A DNA stretch of 64,000 nt from Letharia columbiana (taxonomy: Eukaryota > Ascomycota > Lecanoromycetes > Lecanorales > Parmeliaceae), in contig NW_023501038.1 in NCBI RefSeq assembly GCF_014066305.1, forward strand, positions 1,281,001 through 1,345,000, written 5' to 3'. The notes beneath the pieces are model-generated. The model was not told where the DNA came from. It was given only the letters and a program-made list of their open reading frames with translations, and ran no database searches. Of this stretch, positions 26,911-39,379 are shown one piece after another (position 1 is the stretch's first letter; every line of letters begins with the position of its first letter). The translations under genes and the position numbers were made by a program.

Positions 26911-29900
26911 CTTTAATTTAATATAGATTTTAGAATAAGAAGTCTCTTTTACTAGAGTAATAGTATTTTTATAAGTATATATTTATATTTAAATTAATTT
27001 AAGAAGTTTTATTCTATAAATATAAAATATATAAAGTTATTAGATTAAGTATAATAGTTAAATATTATTAATTAAGCGTAATAAGTAAAATAATAATTAG
27101 AATATCTTATTCTTAACTTAGAATAGTTTTCCTTTTATTTATTATATATTTTCTTTTTATAAAAACTATATCTAGACTTTAATAATACTATATTATTACT
27201 TATAAACTTATATCTTATTATAATTATCTAAAAAGCTATATATCTTTTAATTATAAAGTAATTCTTTTTATATAAAATATATATAATTAAGCCGCTAGAT
27301 ATTAGTTAGTAATTTTCTTTATTTATAATTATTAAAGAATAAGTTATATTATTAAAATCGCTCGCTAATTTTATCTTTATAGCTTCTTAAAGTACGCTTA
27401 ATATAGAGGATTAAATTCGAAGCGAACTAATCGAATTTAAAGCTATATAAATTAAGATCTTCTTTATTATTTAAACGAATATAATTTAAAAAATAATTAA
27501 ATTCGTTAACTTCTATAATCCGCGAATTTTCTTTAATATATAGACTTTAAAGTCTAATTAATAATAATATAATTAGCGCGTATAATTAATTTACTATCTA
27601 ATTTAAATATATATAATTAATATAATTACGCACTTTTCTTATTTATAACTATACTTCTTAAACTTCGTATATAATCTTCTAATCTTCGTCTTCGCGAAGT
27701 CTTATCTTTATTTTATTTTAATAATTTAAATAAGTCTAAATTAGTAATTAGTAAATTATTAAGAATTTTCTAAACTTTTATAATTATCGAGTTAATGATT
27801 TTAATAGATAATAATATTATATATTAACAAATTATAATTAATATTATAATTAATTATTATATTAAGAGATATAGCGCTATTAGATATATACTTACTTTAT
27901 AAAAATAATATTATTAATTTAATTTAATTATAGAATATAGAGAAAATAATTTTATTTTCTCTAGATATAAATAATATTATAATAAATAAGCGTATTATAA
28001 TATAATTATTATAATAATAAAAAGAATTTTTAAGAAAGAAAGTAAATTAGAAAAGAATAATATTAAGTATTTATTATCGAGCTAATTAATATTATATAAC
28101 TAAAATCTTATTAAAATAAAATATTATTTAAAGATAGATTAAGTTTAAACGTTAATTAGAAAGCTAATTAGAAAAAGAGATCGATTTCTTTTTTATTAAT
28201 ATATATCGTAAAGCTATATATAAGCGCTTCTTTCTATATTTTAAATATACTTTAAATATTTATAATTATATATATACGCCCCCTCTTATATTTTATATAT
28301 ATTTTATATATTTTAATATTCTTTATATACGCGATATATTTACTAAAGATAATCTTATTAATCTAATTAATTTTTATTTAATCTCACATTTATTAATTAT
28401 AAAAAGAGCTCTTTATTTTAATATTATAACTTTATTAATTCGTTATTCTTAGATATCGAGTTATTTATAATTTATAATTAATTTACTTACTCTCTTCTCT
28501 TCTTCTACTCTAAAGATAGAAAAAGATATTATTTCTTTTTCGCCTTCGTCTATAACGAATTAATTATTATTTTTATAAGATTAAAGATATCGATTTAAAA
28601 ACGATATCGTCTAATTAAAAGCGAAGAATATAATACTTTAATATTTTAACGCTTAAGTAAAAGATATTATAATATTACTCGAATAAAAGAGAGTTATATT
28701 AATAAAAAGATATCGATATTTAAGAATAATCTTAGCGCGATAAAAGATTTAATTCTTATATATAAGAGATTTAGATAATAATTAATTTAATTAATTAAAT
28801 TATTAAAGCGTTTAAGCTAGATTTTAATTCTATATTAATATCTAATAAAATTTATTTAATAGTTTTAAAATATTAATATATATTTTTATTAATATAACTA
28901 GCGATTAGAATATTAATTAAAAAAATATAATTTCTAATTTTAATATTTAGAATAATATAGCGACGAATAAGTAGTATTAAAGCGAATTAAGTATATATTA
29001 TATTAAATAGAAAAGCGTTAATAGCTAAACTAATTAGAGTTTTAAATTAATTAAGTTAAATATTAATTCTATATTAATATTATTATATACTTTTAAATAT
29101 ATAATTATTAATTATAATATTAATTAGAAAGAGTTAATCTCTAATTTAAAATATTAAAAATAATATAATAATATATTATTAAAGCGATATAAGTTTCTAT
29201 TATAATAAGAAGATAGAATTTATATATTAAATATTAATCTTATTTTATTTCTAATATTTTATTTATTTACGTATCTCTTTTAATTTCTCTTTAAATATCT
29301 TAATCTTATAATATTAACTAGACCTTTATCTAGCGTAAGCTCGATTTTCTTAATTAACGATACTTAGTATAAGATATTAATAAGTATATTTCGATATAAA
29401 AGATAATAATAAATCTTACTTTCTTTTTAATATTAATAATAAAAAATAATAAATATAATAATAAATAAAGATAGTATAAGCTATATAGAATTAGTTTAAA
29501 CTTAATAACGATTATTAGTCTATTTATTAAGGCTTAAAAATTAGAAAATTCTAGAAGTAAATATAATTTAATAAATATACGCTTATTAATTTCGAAGAGC
29601 TATATATTATTTATTATTATTACGATAAGATTCTAATTTATTTATTTATAGATTATAAAATAAGCGATATAATAATATATATTAAATCTAAAGAATATAT
29701 TAAGAAATCTAATTTAAGTAGTTTATAATAAATAAACTTAATTAATAATTATAAAAATTAGATATATTTCTAAGCTAGATAATATAAACTATTAATAAAT
29801 AAAACGATAAATAGAATATCTAGCTTACTATTTACTCTAGAAAAAATAATATTAAGATTCTCTTATAATATTAGAAAGTCGAAAGCTTATACGCGAAGAC

Positions 29901-32600
29901 TTCTCGAAATAATTTTATCGCTAAATTATAAATATCGATATTTTATTTATAATTACTAATAATTCTAAGATATTATAACTCTTATATTATTTTAATCTTA
30001 ATATATAATTAAAGTTAATATTTATTATAAAGAATTAATTAATAAAAAAAATTATAAAGCTAGAGATAAAATTATTAAAGAATTTACTAATCGATAATAC
30101 TAAAATCTCTCTAATTTTAAATTATTAATTATTTTATAATTATTAATTATTTATAATAATTCTAATTTTTTTATTAATATTAACTAGTAATAATATAAGA
30201 TTCTTATAGACTTCGAATATATCGAAGATAAATATACTAATTAGAAACTTATAAATATTATTAATTTAATTCTTATAGAATATAAAATTTAATCTTATAT
30301 ATTTAAATTTATAATTAATAACGCTAGTAATAATAGTATACTCTTCGAAGATTTAATTATTTATCTTTCTATTTCTATAATAAAAAACTCGCTTAATATT
30401 AGAGAATTTAAGTTCTTAAATTATTTATAATATATTCTCTATATAGCGTATATTATTTAATTAATCTTAAAAGAATTTCTAGATAATATTAGAGTTATTT
30501 TAATAAATAAGAAATTTTAAAAAAATTAAAATAATAAAGAAGATAAAAATTAAGTTTAAATAAATATAATTAGCTTATTAATAACTCTAATAAAGATATA
30601 ATATTTCTTATTATTATTCTAATTATTATATTATTAATTATATTAAAATTTAAAAAATTATTATATATATTAATATTAGCGGCTAGCGTAAAGAAATCTT
30701 TTTTATATTATAAGCTAAATAGCTTTAAGATAAAAACGTTTTAATATTAAATAAATATTAATCTTCTAAAGAAGAGTAATATTATTAAAAACGCTCTTTT
30801 AAGCTCTTTTAGAATATTAAAATTTATTAAAATTTAACTTATTAGATATTAATCCGCGCTCTACTTCTTTATATCGATATTATATACTTCTTAAAAAATA
30901 GATTAACTATTTACTTAAGATTAAATAATAAAAAATAATTATAAATAAAAATTATAATCTAGACGTTTAAATAATTTTCGATTAATTTCTAATAGATTTA
31001 ATATTTAATTTAACTTATTAGATTTTTTTATAAATTTATAAAGTTAATAAATAAAGAAAAGAAGATTATAATTTACTACGTCTTTAACGTTTATAATTAT
31101 CTATTTAATTATATAAATAAAAAGCTTAGAAAATTAAGAAGAAAGAGAGTTTTTTAGAAAAAAGAACTTCTTAAAGCTTTTAAAATAATTTATAAGAAAT
31201 TAATTATCTACTATAATCGAACTTAATTAGATTTAAACTATTTATATAAATAAGCTACGCTTTTACGTCTAAATTATAATAATATAAAATTAAAGAAATT
31301 AAATTAAAAGATTAATATTAGAAAGAAGTTATAGATAAAGATTTACTAGAAAACGCTTAAAAGAATATTTTAAAATTATTAAAATATTAATATAAGTAAT
31401 TAATTATAAAGAGTTAAGCGAATAAGTTAATTAAATAAAAATATATTTAATTAAATAATAAAATTTAAGATTAAGAATTTAGATAATAAGAATAAGTATA
31501 ATTAGCTTTAGTAATATAAAAGAAATAATAAGTTTTCTAGTTATTATTCTAATTATAATCTTATCTTTAATCTTTATAAAGCTTCTTTTAATAATCTAGT
31601 AAATCTTTTAATTTTAAAGTAATAGAAGAAATTAAAGTTTAAATACGCTATAATTACTTAAATAACTTATAATATTCTTTATTCTCTCGCGAAGACTATT
31701 ATATATAAGCTATACTTTTTAATAATTAAAAGATATTATAATACTTAAAAGTATTATTTATTAGCGATATTCTATATTTTAATAATAATTCTTTATATAA
31801 AATATTAAGAAAACGAGCTTAAATAGATTAAACTTAATTTTAAAAAAGATCTTAGTATATTAAATTAGATTAAAAGAGCTAATAGTACTTTATATAAAAA
31901 TTTAATTAATAATTATAATAATTATATTAGCGAAGATAATAAGCTTATAAAAAGTACTCTAATAAATCTAATATTTATAAGTTTATTAAGATATATCGCT
32001 AATACTTTATAATATATAGAGAAATAATTAATAAATTTATAATTAGAGAGAATTAATAATAATAGATTTAATCTTAACGAAGAGATTTAAAATAATTTAA
32101 AAAGCGAATCTATTTATAAATAGTTAATAAGTTTAATTAAATAAAGATAGATTTAAGATATTTAAAAGAATTATAATAGAGTAGAATAGAAGAGTAGTAG
32201 AGAGTTTAAGAGAAGAACGAATATAAAGTTTATTAAGCTTATTTAACGCGTTAAGATAAATATATAAATAAAGATAATTATAGAATTTTATTCTTATAAT
32301 ATTTAAAGATTTAAAATTTAAAATATTCTTTTATATTATAATTTTAAAAAGAAGAATAGAGACGCTTATAGTTCTAATTATTATTCTAATTATTACTATT
32401 AATAAGAAGATAAATAGCTATATTAAATTACTTTTTATATTCCCTCTCTCTTAATAAAGAAGAATAAATATATTCTATATATCTTAGTCGAATTATTCTA
32501 TAAATATAGAAATTCTAATCGAGATATCTTATATATATATTATTTTATAATATAATATTATAGATATATTATACCGTAAAATATCCCGCTAAGATTTCGA
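26911..32600. repeat. Decayed AT-rich repeats, mostly unassigned
   Basis: No intact reading frame. Between about 30,840 and 31,400 the plus strand hints at a hAT-type transposase: a helical stretch reading KAFKIIYKKLIIYYNRT, then a Y-x-x-A-x-x-L-like segment. The match is weak. At 28,800-29,200 there are short internal near-repeats (TTCTATATTAATAT). The rest is too mutated to assign. Confidence 0.5.
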
Positions 32601-32839
32601 ATTCATATTAGAAAAATGAAATGATATCCGACCCTATTCATATTATACTCGAGTACGATATGATATTACTTAATATGGAATATTTTATAGAATATATTAT
32701 ATCTTTCCGGCCAGTAAACTCGACTAGCATCTCTACTTCTCTACCCTCGTTTCTATCTTCACCTATATTACGAGATTTCGAAGTATTAAAATATCGATAT
32801 CGACTAATCTCGTCATAGTTAGTTAGATAGCCACTTAGT

Positions 32840-33700
32840 TCGAGATTATTAAATTCGCCTATATTTAACGATATTAATAGATCTAAATTTAAGAATTAGA
32901 AAATAAGAATTATAAATAAACTTAGTCTTAATAAAGACTACTATTCTATCTACGCTTTTTAAATAAACTACGTTATATTACGCCTTAAAGAAAAGACTAT
33001 CGAGTATACGATATCTAGACGTTAAATAATTATAAAAAATCTTTATCTCTTAATTAACGACCTTCTAGATTAACTAAGTAATCTTTATAAGATTTTATTA
33101 GATATTATTTAATAAAGGAATATTTATAATTACTTAATCTTTAGAAGACGTAATAATTAGTTATTTTTCGAGTATTATATAGAGTTTATAAAATATATCG
33201 CGTATATATAGAAGTATAACGATAAAGAATATTAGATTAATATTATTTAATTAGATCTTATAATCGACTTAAGAAATAAGATAAATCTTCGTCTTTAGAA
33301 CGAATATATTATATATAAAAGAAAGTAGATATTATTAGATTTAAAGAAATATCTTATTATATTAGAATATCGTAATCTAATATATATCGAACGACTAGTA
33401 GATAAGAAAGTAAAGGTATTTATTAAATAGTATATTAAGGCGAGACTCGAAGATATAAGTAAACCGCGTAATAAATATACTATTATTTCTCGCTTTAATT
33501 TAGAGAAATATAGACGATAGATCGAATCTACTAGGCCTATAAACGATAGACTATATAAATATATTAGATTTACGAATAATATAGTTATAAGAATATAGTA
33601 GATATAGTTAAAAACGTAGTAGCTCTATAAATATAGTCGAAATTAGTATAGACATCGATAAATCCTCGAATATTATATTTTTAAATGAATTAAAATCATT
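32840..33700 (+). pseudogene. Gag-like relic of another retrotransposon
   Basis: One plus-strand frame stays mostly readable for about 280 codons, with scattered TAG/TAA. It gives a basic, helical sequence including LFFEYYIEFIKYIAYI and RNKINLRLQNEYIIYKRKQI. Size and composition resemble a retrotransposon gag domain. No zinc knuckle or pol region follows, because the sequence runs into homopolymers near 33,790. Identification is by general character, so it is tentative. Confidence 0.45.
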
Positions 33701-33789
33701 CGATATCTTTAAAAAGATCTTATTTTTTTCATATTCGTAAATTAATTTCTTAGATTTATATTACTAAATAATTATTTTTATTAAAATTT

Positions 33790-33972
33790 ATTAATAAAAA
33801 TTTTTATTTTTTTATATATTAAAAAAACTTTAAAACCAAAAAAAATTTATTTAAAAACATAAATTTTTTTTTTAAAAAATTAAATAAATAAAATTTAAAT
33901 AAATTTTTTAAAAGGGGGGGAAAAAAAAAAAAATATAAAATAAAATAAAAAAAAAAAAAAAATAAAAAAAAT

Positions 33973-34009
<37 letters not shown>

Positions 34010-34022
34010 TTTAAAAAATTTT

Positions 34023-34054
<32 letters not shown>

Positions 34055-34266
34055 TTTTTAAAAAAAAATTTTTTTTTAAAAAAAATTTTTTTTTTTTTTT
34101 TTTAATTTTAAAAAAAAAAAAGGCCATTTAAAATAAAAAAAAAAAAAAAAAAAAAAAAACAAAAACCAATTTTTAATATTATAATTTCTCCCCCCCCCAA
34201 AAAAAAATAAAAAAAAAAAAATAAAAAAAAAAAAAAAAAAAAAATTTTTTTTTTATTTTTTTTTAA

Positions 34267-34298
<32 letters not shown>

Positions 34299-34508
34299 GC
34301 CAACAACCCCCCTCCCACCCCCAAAAAAACCACTTATTTATTAGGGGGGGGGGGTAGTAGTAAAAAATTTTCCCCCCCCCCTACCCCCACCTCTCCCCGG
34401 CCCCTTCGGGGGCTCCCCCTCCCCTCCCCCCCCCCCCCCCCCCCCACCTATTTTTTTCCCCCCCCCTTTACCCCCTCTTCCCCCCCCAAATTAACACAAC
34501 CCCCATAT

Positions 34509-34551
<43 letters not shown>

Positions 34552-34825
34552 CTTTTAATAAGAAATATATTTATTATAGATTATATTTAAGCTAATATTA
34601 TTAATCTCTAAAAGTTATTTTATTTTTTAGATTATTATAGCTATATAACTTAAGTTATAATAATTTTTAATAAGAATTATAATAAATAATAATGAGATTT
34701 ACGTTAGATATTAAATTCGACTAATTAATAGCTCTATCCTTAGAACTCTACTAGCGTGATTTACCCGAACATAAAAAAAAAAAAACCCTCTAAAAAAAAT
34801 AAAATTAATAAAAAAATTTTTTTTA

Positions 34826-34863
<38 letters not shown>

Positions 34864-34864
34864 A

Positions 34865-34933
<69 letters not shown>

Positions 34934-34982
34934 TTTTTTAATTTTTTTTTTTTTTTTGGAAAAAACGGAGGGGGGGCCAAAA

Positions 34983-35029
<47 letters not shown>

Positions 35030-35070
35030 AAAGATTTAAAAAAAAAAAAAAAAAAAAAAACGCCGACAGG
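33790..35070. repeat. Homopolymer-dominated tract, probable assembly artefact
   Basis: Long A and T runs with, at 34,297-34,500, unusual runs of G and C (up to about 19 C) and a hairpin GGCCCCTTCGGGGGCT. A T37 run lies at 34,511-34,547 and poly-A again from 34,827. This is unlike the RIP pattern of the rest of the block, since RIP does not create poly-G or poly-C. Complex AT sequence returns only at 34,548-34,770. Confidence 0.75.
34746..34770 (-). repeat. Right member of the inverted repeat framing AT block 1
   Basis: Reads CTCTACTAGCGTGATTTACC then CGAAC on the plus strand; its reverse complement matches 9,407-9,432 with one indel and three transitions. Poly-A begins directly outside. Confidence 0.6.
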
Positions 35071-35201
35071 GCACAAAAAATATTGAACCACAAGGTTTAT
35101 CTTTCACACTTCTCGATCTGACCAAGAACGCAAAGGAGTCGAAAGACCATAAATCCTCGATCCTGGCTTCTATCCCATTCCGATTCAAGGCCGGTGGCGG
35201 T

Positions 35202-37646
35202 ATGGCACCACTGACAGAGCATCATCACCGGAACACCACCAAGATTTCCCACAAACCATTCAAGTCGCGGCATGCCACCAAGAGCCTGATTCGAGATTTG
35301 GCCAAAGGGAAAGTTGAGGGCACGGAGGTAAAGCCCAACAGGAAGACACCTCATCAGCAAATCATGTCCAAATTTGACAGGAAGAACCAAGCCCGCCAAA
35401 TAAGGCAGACAAAGCACCAACAAAATGTCAAGTCCTCGAGTGTCTTTGCTGGACAGAATGGGGCACCAAGGGTCATCGCGGTTGTACCCTTGTGTGAAGA
35501 TATGAACGCAGTAGCTGCAATACATAAATTAAATCAAGCGGTGGATGCAGAGTCCCTCTGGCCGCTGGAAGGGCATATGAGAGTCCGAGTGGATCGTTTC
35601 AAGCAGAATCTGGTATACGTGCCGGTTGAACGAGACCTCATGACTGCTCTTGATGCATGCCGGTTGGCAGACTTTGTAATCTTCCTATTGTCACCTACAG
35701 AGGAGCCTGGGGAGGAGGGAGAGCTACTGCTCAAAATGATTGAAGGCCAAGGCGTGTCAAATGTGCTTACGGTGGTGCAGAATCTTGACACCGTCGAACC
35801 AGCCAGAAGGCGGCCGCAAGTTGTTACCTCTTTGAAGTCCTACATTACCCATTTCTTCCCAAACCAGGAGAAGGTTCTGTCACTGGATGCGGAAAGCGAG
35901 TGCTCTAATGTTATCCGCTCTCTGTGCACTACGACACCAAAAGGAGTCAAATGGCGAGAAGACAGAAGCTGGATGCTGGTGGAGAATGTGCAATGGCCAA
36001 GCAACCTCGTTGAAGCTAGTACTGAAGGTGAAGTAGTCGTTACGGGAGTTGTACGTGGAAAGGGACTCAAAGCCAACAGGCTTGTACAAGTAGGCGATTG
36101 GGGCCATTTTCAGATCGAGAAGATCACAGATGCAACACTCCCTATATCAAAAAAACGAAAAGCTGACGAAATGGCGATTGACGAGGCAAAGAACGATGAG
36201 GTTCTTGAGGCGCCAGACGCAGAACAGGAGGACCTTGCAGAGCTTGCACCTTATGAGGCTACTATGAAAGATGTCGATGCTCTTTCGGCTTCAGAAGCGC
36301 CTACTGAGAAACGAGGAGTCCTTCTTGATGATCATCATTACTTCTCAGATGACGAGACACATTTGCCGGATGCACCCAAGCGTTTACCCAAAGGCACTTC
36401 GTCTTACCAATCGGCGTGGTTTCTAGGTGACGTGTCTGATTCTGGCTCAGACTTTGAGGATGCAGTAGACGATGAAGGTGATCTGGATATGGAAGCAGCA
36501 GCGTTACCTCAGGACGGGCTTGAAGGGTTCGACAAAGCCACACCCAAAGAGCCTACCGAAGCAACACCCTCTGAATACCCCCAATCCGAGATGTTTCTGG
36601 ATCCGTCACCAGATGACGAAGCTGCTCAATTGGCAGAGTACAGAGCTCAGCGAAAGATCGAAGCCAACGAAGATCTCGAATTCCCAGATGAGATCGAGCT
36701 TCATCCTAATGTGCTCGCTCGAGAACGACTTGCACGGTACAGAGGCCTGAAAAGCTTGAGAACGAGCCATTGGGAGACGAGCGAAGACCGAGCACATGAG
36801 CCTGAGGAGTGGAACAGATTACTTCAAGTGCCTGACTACAAGAGAGCGAAGAAGCAAGTCGACAATGACTCTCTAGTGGGCGGTGTACAGCCTGGCAGAC
36901 GGGTTCACGTACATTTGCGCAACGCGCCCCTTGTTCTCCAGCAATCACACAATCCTACACGGCCGTTGGCTCTCTACTCGTTTCTGCAGCACGAGCAGAA
37001 ACGAACAGTGGTCAACTACAGCGTCACACTGAGCTCTGACCATCCTAGCCCGCTGCGATCGAAAGACCAGTTGATCCTGCAGTGCGGCTCTCGTCGGTTT
37101 TTCATCAATCCAATGTACTCTCAATCTGGTAATACCCCCAACAATGTTCACAAGTTCCTGCGCTACCTCCACCCTGGCCAGACCGCCATCGCATCCTTCA
37201 TCGCACCGATCACCTGGGGTTCTGTTCCTGCGCTTTTCTTCCAACCATCGGTTTCCATACCTGGCACACTTCTTGGCTTGGTAGCAACGGGCACCTCGCT
37301 CCCTGCCTCCACTTCGCGTGTCATTGCCAAGCGTGTCATATTGACTGGGCACCCGTACAAGATTCACAAGAAGCTTGTCACTGTTCGGTACATGTTCTTC
37401 AACAAAGAAGACGTACAGTGGTTCAAGGCTCTGCAGCTGTGGACGAAGCGAGGGAGGAGTGGCTTCATCAAGGAAAGTCTCGGAACTCATGGGTATTTCA
37501 AGGCTACCTTCGATGGTAAGATCAATCCCCAGGACGCAGTAGGTGTAAGTCTGTACAAGAGGGTATGGCCTAGAGAGGCTAGGCCGTGGACTGAGGCGGA
37601 GACAAGCAGTGGGTCTCAAGAAGAGGAAATGCCTCCGGTAGGCTAG
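35202..37646 (+). CDS. TSR1: Tsr1, 40S ribosome biogenesis factor
   Basis: Single-exon gene of 814 residues, the usual Tsr1 size. It opens with the basic MAPLTEHHHRNTTKISHKPF and KSRHATKSLIRDLAKGK. A GTPase-like domain of the Bms1/Tsr1 family follows, without an obvious P-loop, as expected since Tsr1 is thought not to bind GTP. An AARP2CN-like segment lies near 240-320 (WMLVENVQWPSN, VVRGKGLKANRLVQVGDWG). An acidic linker leads to LPKGTSSYQSAWFLGD, and the C-terminal DUF663/RIBIOP-C domain fills about 490-790. Tsr1 binds pre-40S particles and blocks premature subunit joining. The first ATG is about 130 bp from the homopolymer tract, so the promoter is very short or misassembled. UTP7 in island 1 acts in the same 18S pathway, but they are not adjacent. 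Confidence 0.95.
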   Translation: MAPLTEHHHRNTTKISHKPFKSRHATKSLIRDLAKGKVEGTEVKPNRKTPHQQIMSKFDRKNQARQIRQTKHQQNVKSSSVFAGQNGAPRVIAVVPLCEDMNAVAAIHKLNQAVDAESLWPLEGHMRVRVDRFKQNLVYVPVERDLMTALDACRLADFVIFLLSPTEEPGEEGELLLKMIEGQGVSNVLTVVQNLDTVEPARRRPQVVTSLKSYITHFFPNQEKVLSLDAESECSNVIRSLCTTTPKGVKWREDRSWMLVENVQWPSNLVEASTEGEVVVTGVVRGKGLKANRLVQVGDWGHFQIEKITDATLPISKKRKADEMAIDEAKNDEVLEAPDAEQEDLAELAPYEATMKDVDALSASEAPTEKRGVLLDDHHYFSDDETHLPDAPKRLPKGTSSYQSAWFLGDVSDSGSDFEDAVDDEGDLDMEAAALPQDGLEGFDKATPKEPTEATPSEYPQSEMFLDPSPDDEAAQLAEYRAQRKIEANEDLEFPDEIELHPNVLARERLARYRGLKSLRTSHWETSEDRAHEPEEWNRLLQVPDYKRAKKQVDNDSLVGGVQPGRRVHVHLRNAPLVLQQSHNPTRPLALYSFLQHEQKRTVVNYSVTLSSDHPSPLRSKDQLILQCGSRRFFINPMYSQSGNTPNNVHKFLRYLHPGQTAIASFIAPITWGSVPALFFQPSVSIPGTLLGLVATGTSLPASTSRVIAKRVILTGHPYKIHKKLVTVRYMFFNKEDVQWFKALQLWTKRGRSGFIKESLGTHGYFKATFDGKINPQDAVGVSLYKRVWPREARPWTEAETSSGSQEEEMPPVG

Positions 37647-38199
37647 GGTGGAGGCCGAGCGAGCGAGCGAGGTATTCGGATCCCTATTGGAGAGAGTAGC
37701 CTTGAACTGCTAGAGTATTGGCCTTCCTAAGACTTCATATGAGAGAAGTACCCACAATTGATAGGTGTTGATGATAAGAGGCCCTAGGCCCACGTACAAG
37801 ATCATGCAACCTCCAAAGTGTCAGGTCGGTCTCTTGGTTTTGGAGGTCTTGCCTCGGCTCACATCTTGTACAACACAAGATATGACGCGGGGCCATTCAA
37901 CTCCTTTACCCGTTTACTCTGTCACGTGATCCTTACTCTTGACTGACAACTAAGCGTTTCTAAAAACACACAAACCTGCAGTGACATCTCTCTCTCTCTC
38001 TCCCTCTCTCTCTCCCTCTCTCTCTCTTTCTTTATCCATCACTTTCGATATATGACAGACTTGGCTTCACACTTTACACTCTCCCTTCTTTGTATTAATT
38101 GCACTACCGTTGCTCTCTGGAAGTTGTTGTCGTACTTTCCCGTCGTCGCTAGCCTTCAGCTCTCAGAACCTTCACAGCAAATGCAAAACAATAGCCATC
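37647..38199 (+). other. Intergenic with CT microsatellite and CACGTG
   Basis: Contains the TSR1 3' region and the promoter of the next gene. A CACGTG palindrome (bHLH-type site) lies at 37,923-37,928, and a pyrimidine tract lies at 37,987-38,032. Confidence 0.45.
37987..38032 (+). repeat. (CT)n microsatellite
   Basis: Forty-six bases of CT repeats with CCC interruptions and a TTTC end. It lies about 170 bp upstream of the start at 38,200. Pyrimidine-rich tracts are common in fungal core promoters. Confidence 0.9.
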
Positions 38200-38925
38200 A
38201 TGTGGAAGATAACAAACCTGCCTACCAGCGGCACGCCTGTAGACTACACTTGATCATCCATTCTGGCCACCCCTAATCTTTCTTAGAACTCACAGCGCTC
38301 GTCAACCAGCACAACGACCGTACCTTCAACCGCAAAAACTTCCCCCCACAAGCCACCCAGCACACCACCAACGCCATTCCTGCGCTCGAGATCAGAAGTC
38401 CGCTTCGCTCTGGACCCCGACTTCCCCGTCGACTCTGAAGGCGAAAAGCCCGTCCAGCCTCTACCACCATCGATCGCACAGCCCAGCCCGTCTCCAAACA
38501 ACGTCCACTTCTCGCCCAACCCGAAACACTGCTACCGCGCCGTCGACACCCCGCCGCCCCCCAACCCGTCAAACATCCGCTTCGCGGCCGATCCGAACGA
38601 CTGCTACCGTCTCGCTCCGCGCCAATTCCGGCTCCCCACCCACCCGAACGAGCGCGAGGACGGAGCGTCTATTCCATTGAGGGGACAGTACGTCACCGTC
38701 TTGACCGATGACCCCGACGATGTAGATCTGATCAACGACCCACCGCCCGGACTCGACGATGATACAGCGACCGCGATGCGTCGGTTTGCCTGGGCGTACG
38801 TGAAGGGGTTGGGAGGGCTGGTGATGGGTGTGATGGATGGGTTGGCGAGGGGGACGGGAGGAGAGGGGGCCCGGGCGACGTATTTGACCTACGGTGCTGT
38901 CGCGTACGAGGGGCGCGGAAGGTGA
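38200..38925 (+). CDS. Hypothetical Pro-rich protein with three xVRFxxDP-type repeats
   Basis: I do not recognise this protein. Exon 1 (38,200-38,238) encodes MWKITNLPTSGTP. A 48 nt intron (GTAGAC, branch CCTAATC, CTTAG) leads in frame to exon 2 (38,287-38,925), for 225 residues. A Ser/Thr/Pro-rich N-terminal third precedes three related motifs: EVRFALDPDF at 50, NVHFSPNPKHCYRAV at 85 and NIRFAADPNDCYRLAPRQF at 109. An acidic stretch follows (VLTDDPDDVDLINDPPPGLD), then WAYVKGLGGLVMGVMDGLAR, which could be an amphipathic or membrane-touching helix. Support is the open frame after a well-formed intron and the conserved spacing of the motifs. The start is the best ATG in frame. It is convergent with the SWIRM gene. 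Confidence 0.6.
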
Positions 38926-39379
38926 AGGGGAGTAAGTGTTGGTATCTTACTATCTGCTTCGGAAAAGGTGTTGGAGAGTAGGAGGGGGGGTTTTTGAGGG
39001 GGGCTTGGGAAGGGGTTGTGGTTTTGATTCTTGTTTTGTTGGATTTGGTTTTTGGGGGGAGGATTTGGGCGATGCTTGCGGAGGAAGATGTGCAATTCTT
39101 TTGTGCAATCTTGACATCGAGTGACGAGTTCTAGGCCACACCATCGGTTGCTACGCAAATCATAGATATCTTGACCCAGACGCTGTCGAAGAAACGAGAA
39201 AGCAAACCGTGGGGTCTAAAGTCGATCATCTCAGGAACAGCGCGATGGAAATAGTTAGGAAAGAGACGACCTCGCCAAATCTGGCAATCATTAGACACGC
39301 TTGCATTAGCTACTATCTGCTTATTGATCTGCGAGCTATCGTAATACTTGTAAGCACCAGCCGGGTAATAGACACTATT
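38926..39379. other. Convergent intergenic region
   Basis: Lies between the hypothetical gene (+) and the SWIRM gene (-). A G-rich stretch at 38,980-39,065 is the only compositional feature. No gene seen. Confidence 0.45.

Noticed and set aside
32621..32818. 65-codon plus-strand frame
   Set aside because: Short, inside decayed transposon sequence, with no recognisable feature.
34297..34500. G/C-run hairpin as a terminator or regulatory element
   Set aside because: It sits within homopolymer sequence that looks like an assembly artefact, with no gene to act on.
34711..35091. 126-codon minus-strand frame
   Set aside because: It is a read-through of A/T homopolymers giving poly-Phe and poly-Lys; not a gene.
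36945..37619. 224-codon minus-strand frame
   Set aside because: Antisense shadow of the TSR1 C-terminal domain.
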